A stretch of DNA of 6,476 nt, from contig CAKSJC010000096.1 in assembly GCA_934462885.1 (NCBI GenBank), positions 1-6,476 on the forward strand. The letters run 5' to 3'. This stretch comes from an uncultured Eubacteriales bacterium. Its GTDB lineage: Bacteria > Bacillota > Clostridia > Oscillospirales > CAG-272. Made by a program: the position numbers and the translations under genes. The notes below the pieces were generated by a model. The model was not told the origin of the DNA, made no database searches, and saw only the letters and a list, made by a program, of their open reading frames with translations. Of this stretch, positions 5,568-6,476 are shown piece after piece (positions within the stretch are counted from its first letter, which is position 1; every line of letters begins with the position of its first letter).

Positions 5568-6278
5568 ATGGCTGAGATCAAGGTTTCGGTATACGGAGGA
5601 ATGTTTGACTCCACGTCGGTGGAGTCGACGGAAAGCGGCTTCCCGAAAGGAAACAAAGCGGTTGACTCGGAGTTTTTCGCAAAGCTCCTTTCGGTATTCT
5701 ATAAAAACGGCATTGTTTCGGAGAGCAGCTTCAAAGTCGTGCCGAAAAGCGGAATGAGCGTCACGGTGACGGGCGGGATAGCTTTTGTAAACGGATATAT
5801 GGCGTGGCAGAAGGAGGATATTACGGTAGCTGTTCCGGGGGCGGGTGGCTACGCGGTTCTTCTGCGTCTCGACACGGAAAACGGGGAATTTAACTTGGTT
5901 TGCGACGATTCGTTTTCCGCAGTGACGAGGGATGGAAATATATATGAGCTTCTACTCGCGACTCTGTGCGTACCGACGGGAAGCGGAAGCGTTACGGAAT
6001 CGATGATAACCGATAAAAGATCCGATACGGAGAACTGCGGATATGTAACGAGCGCTGTCGACGCTCTTTCACGGGTAGACACCGCAGAGAATGCGTTGAA
6101 TCTCGGCGGCAGCGCTGCCGACGCATACCTGAAAAAATCGGGCGGCACAATGACGGGCGCGATACACGCCGCGCCTGAGGGAACGGGAATCGGCGTCGTA
6201 AGAAATATCGCTTTCGGAACGAGCGTTCCGGAAACTCTCGCGGACGGGGAAATGTTCGTTCTGATATCGGGGGAGTGA
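5568..6278 (+). CDS. Tail fibre / baseplate adaptor with collar-type motif
   Basis: This 236-residue protein probably links the tail tip to receptor-binding parts. The N-terminal region has VYGGMFDS then VDSEFFAKLLSVFYKNGI (32-49), VTVTGGIAFVNGYMAW (65-80), GGYAVLLRLDTENGEFNL (93-110), YELLLATLCVPTG (126-138) and VTESMITDKRSDTENCGYV (142-160). This series is typical of baseplate upper/fibre N-terminal domains in Clostridia and Streptococcus prophages. After a short helix comes YLKKSGGTMTGAI (187-199), a fibre motif widely seen before phage tips, and a last beta part VRNIAFGTSVPETLADGEMFVLI (211-233) that looks like a short end domain. It lacks a long repeat shaft or enzymatic domain. The next gene starts one base after its stop, suggesting a two-gene fibre assembly. 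It could be called a receptor-binding protein, but that is not shown here. Confidence 0.68.
   Translation: MAEIKVSVYGGMFDSTSVESTESGFPKGNKAVDSEFFAKLLSVFYKNGIVSESSFKVVPKSGMSVTVTGGIAFVNGYMAWQKEDITVAVPGAGGYAVLLRLDTENGEFNLVCDDSFSAVTRDGNIYELLLATLCVPTGSGSVTESMITDKRSDTENCGYVTSAVDALSRVDTAENALNLGGSAADAYLKKSGGTMTGAIHAAPEGTGIGVVRNIAFGTSVPETLADGEMFVLISGE
5607..5626 (+). other. Perfect 8-bp hairpin early in the fibre gene
   Basis: GACTCCAC at 5607-5614 is the exact reverse complement of GTGGAGTC at 5619-5626, leaving the four-base loop GTCG. A U-G pair could extend it by one. It covers codons 14-20 (DSTSVES), clear of the ribosome binding site and of the initiation footprint. There is no U run, so it is not a terminator. 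It may be a translational pause element or chance. Confidence 0.5.
6269..6275 (+). promoter_or_regulatory. Ribosome binding site of the last, truncated gene
   Basis: GGGGGAG, inside the last codons of the fibre gene, ends four bases before ATG 6280. It supports this start, and the one-base gap between stop and start suggests coupled translation. Confidence 0.65.
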
Positions 6279-6279
6279 T

Positions 6280-6476
6280 ATGAAAAAGCTTTTATTCAAA
6301 GACAGAGGAAGCTATTATTTCACGCACAACAGCGAAAACATCAAGTTTTCGGTATATTCCGACGGCGTTTATTTATATTTTGAAGTTGCGCTTTGCAGAC
6401 AAATGGAGTATTACCAAAATAAATACGCGACCTTTTCATTTGATATCGCGTATAACGGCGTGACAAAAACGATATC
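6280..6476 (+). CDS. Unrecognised gene after the fibre adaptor, truncated by the window end
   Basis: The frame is open from ATG 6280 to the window edge, 65 codons, beginning MKKLLFKDRGSYYFTHNSEN and followed by IKFSVYSDGVYLYFEVAL (21-38) and FSFDIAYNG (52-60). I do not recognise a family. The fragment alternates hydrophobic and polar residues and is rich in Tyr and Phe, which suggests beta structure, and it has no signal peptide or membrane segment. Its place right after the fibre adaptor, coupled to it, suggests a virion surface or receptor-binding component, but a lysis or accessory role cannot be excluded. Base composition here is more AT-rich than upstream, with more TAT, TTT and AAA codons. 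Confidence 0.6.
   Translation, partial: MKKLLFKDRGSYYFTHNSENIKFSVYSDGVYLYFEVALCRQMEYYQNKYATFSFDIAYNGVTKTI

Overview
The window is a structural segment of a long-tailed (siphovirus-type) phage or integrated prophage. All genes are on the + strand and tightly packed in one operon-like run: gaps are about 1 to 90 bases, and two junctions are ATGA stop/start overlaps. The likely host is a Bacillota/Clostridia-type bacterium. This rests on strong AGGAGG-type ribosome binding sites, free use of ATA, AGA and GGA codons at roughly balanced base composition, and protein families typical of Listeria, Streptococcus and Clostridia phages. This is inferred by eye, and no species can be named. TGA works as a normal stop.

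Layout. Positions 1-65 are the last codons of an upstream gene, probably a head-tail connector by position. Three small head-to-tail joining genes follow: a head closure protein (94-459), a Minor_capsid_2/HK97-gp10-like protein (461-805) and a Minor_capsid_3-like tail terminator (896-1297). Next come the major tail tube protein, which starts at TTG (1331-1813), and a pair of tail assembly chaperones: a DUF6673-like gene (1847-2221) and a Gp15-family gene (2218-2820). A very short tape measure protein (2856-3629) leads into the tail tip: Dit (3626-4483), a Gp37-like hub/Tal protein (4496-5542), a fibre or baseplate adaptor with a collar-type SGGTMTG motif (5568-6278), and a truncated gene of unknown function (6280 to the window end).

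How they work together. The joining proteins close the DNA-filled head and cap the tail. The tube protein polymerises around the tape measure with help from the chaperones. Dit and the Gp37-like protein form the tip hub, and the last two genes probably carry receptor-binding parts.

The points that stand out are: (i) a possible programmed -1 frameshift (G AAA AAA) that would fuse the two chaperones; (ii) a tape measure of only 257 residues built from about four copies of a GIAxG helical module, which predicts a very short tail; (iii) the TTG start of the tail tube gene, directly after an in-frame TAA that closes an 8-codon leader; and (iv) a perfect 8-bp hairpin 13 codons into the fibre gene. 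I see no RNA gene, insertion sequence, CRISPR array, integrase, attachment site or convincing terminator. I do not see a wholly new defence or mobile system here; the interest lies in how this tail module is built.
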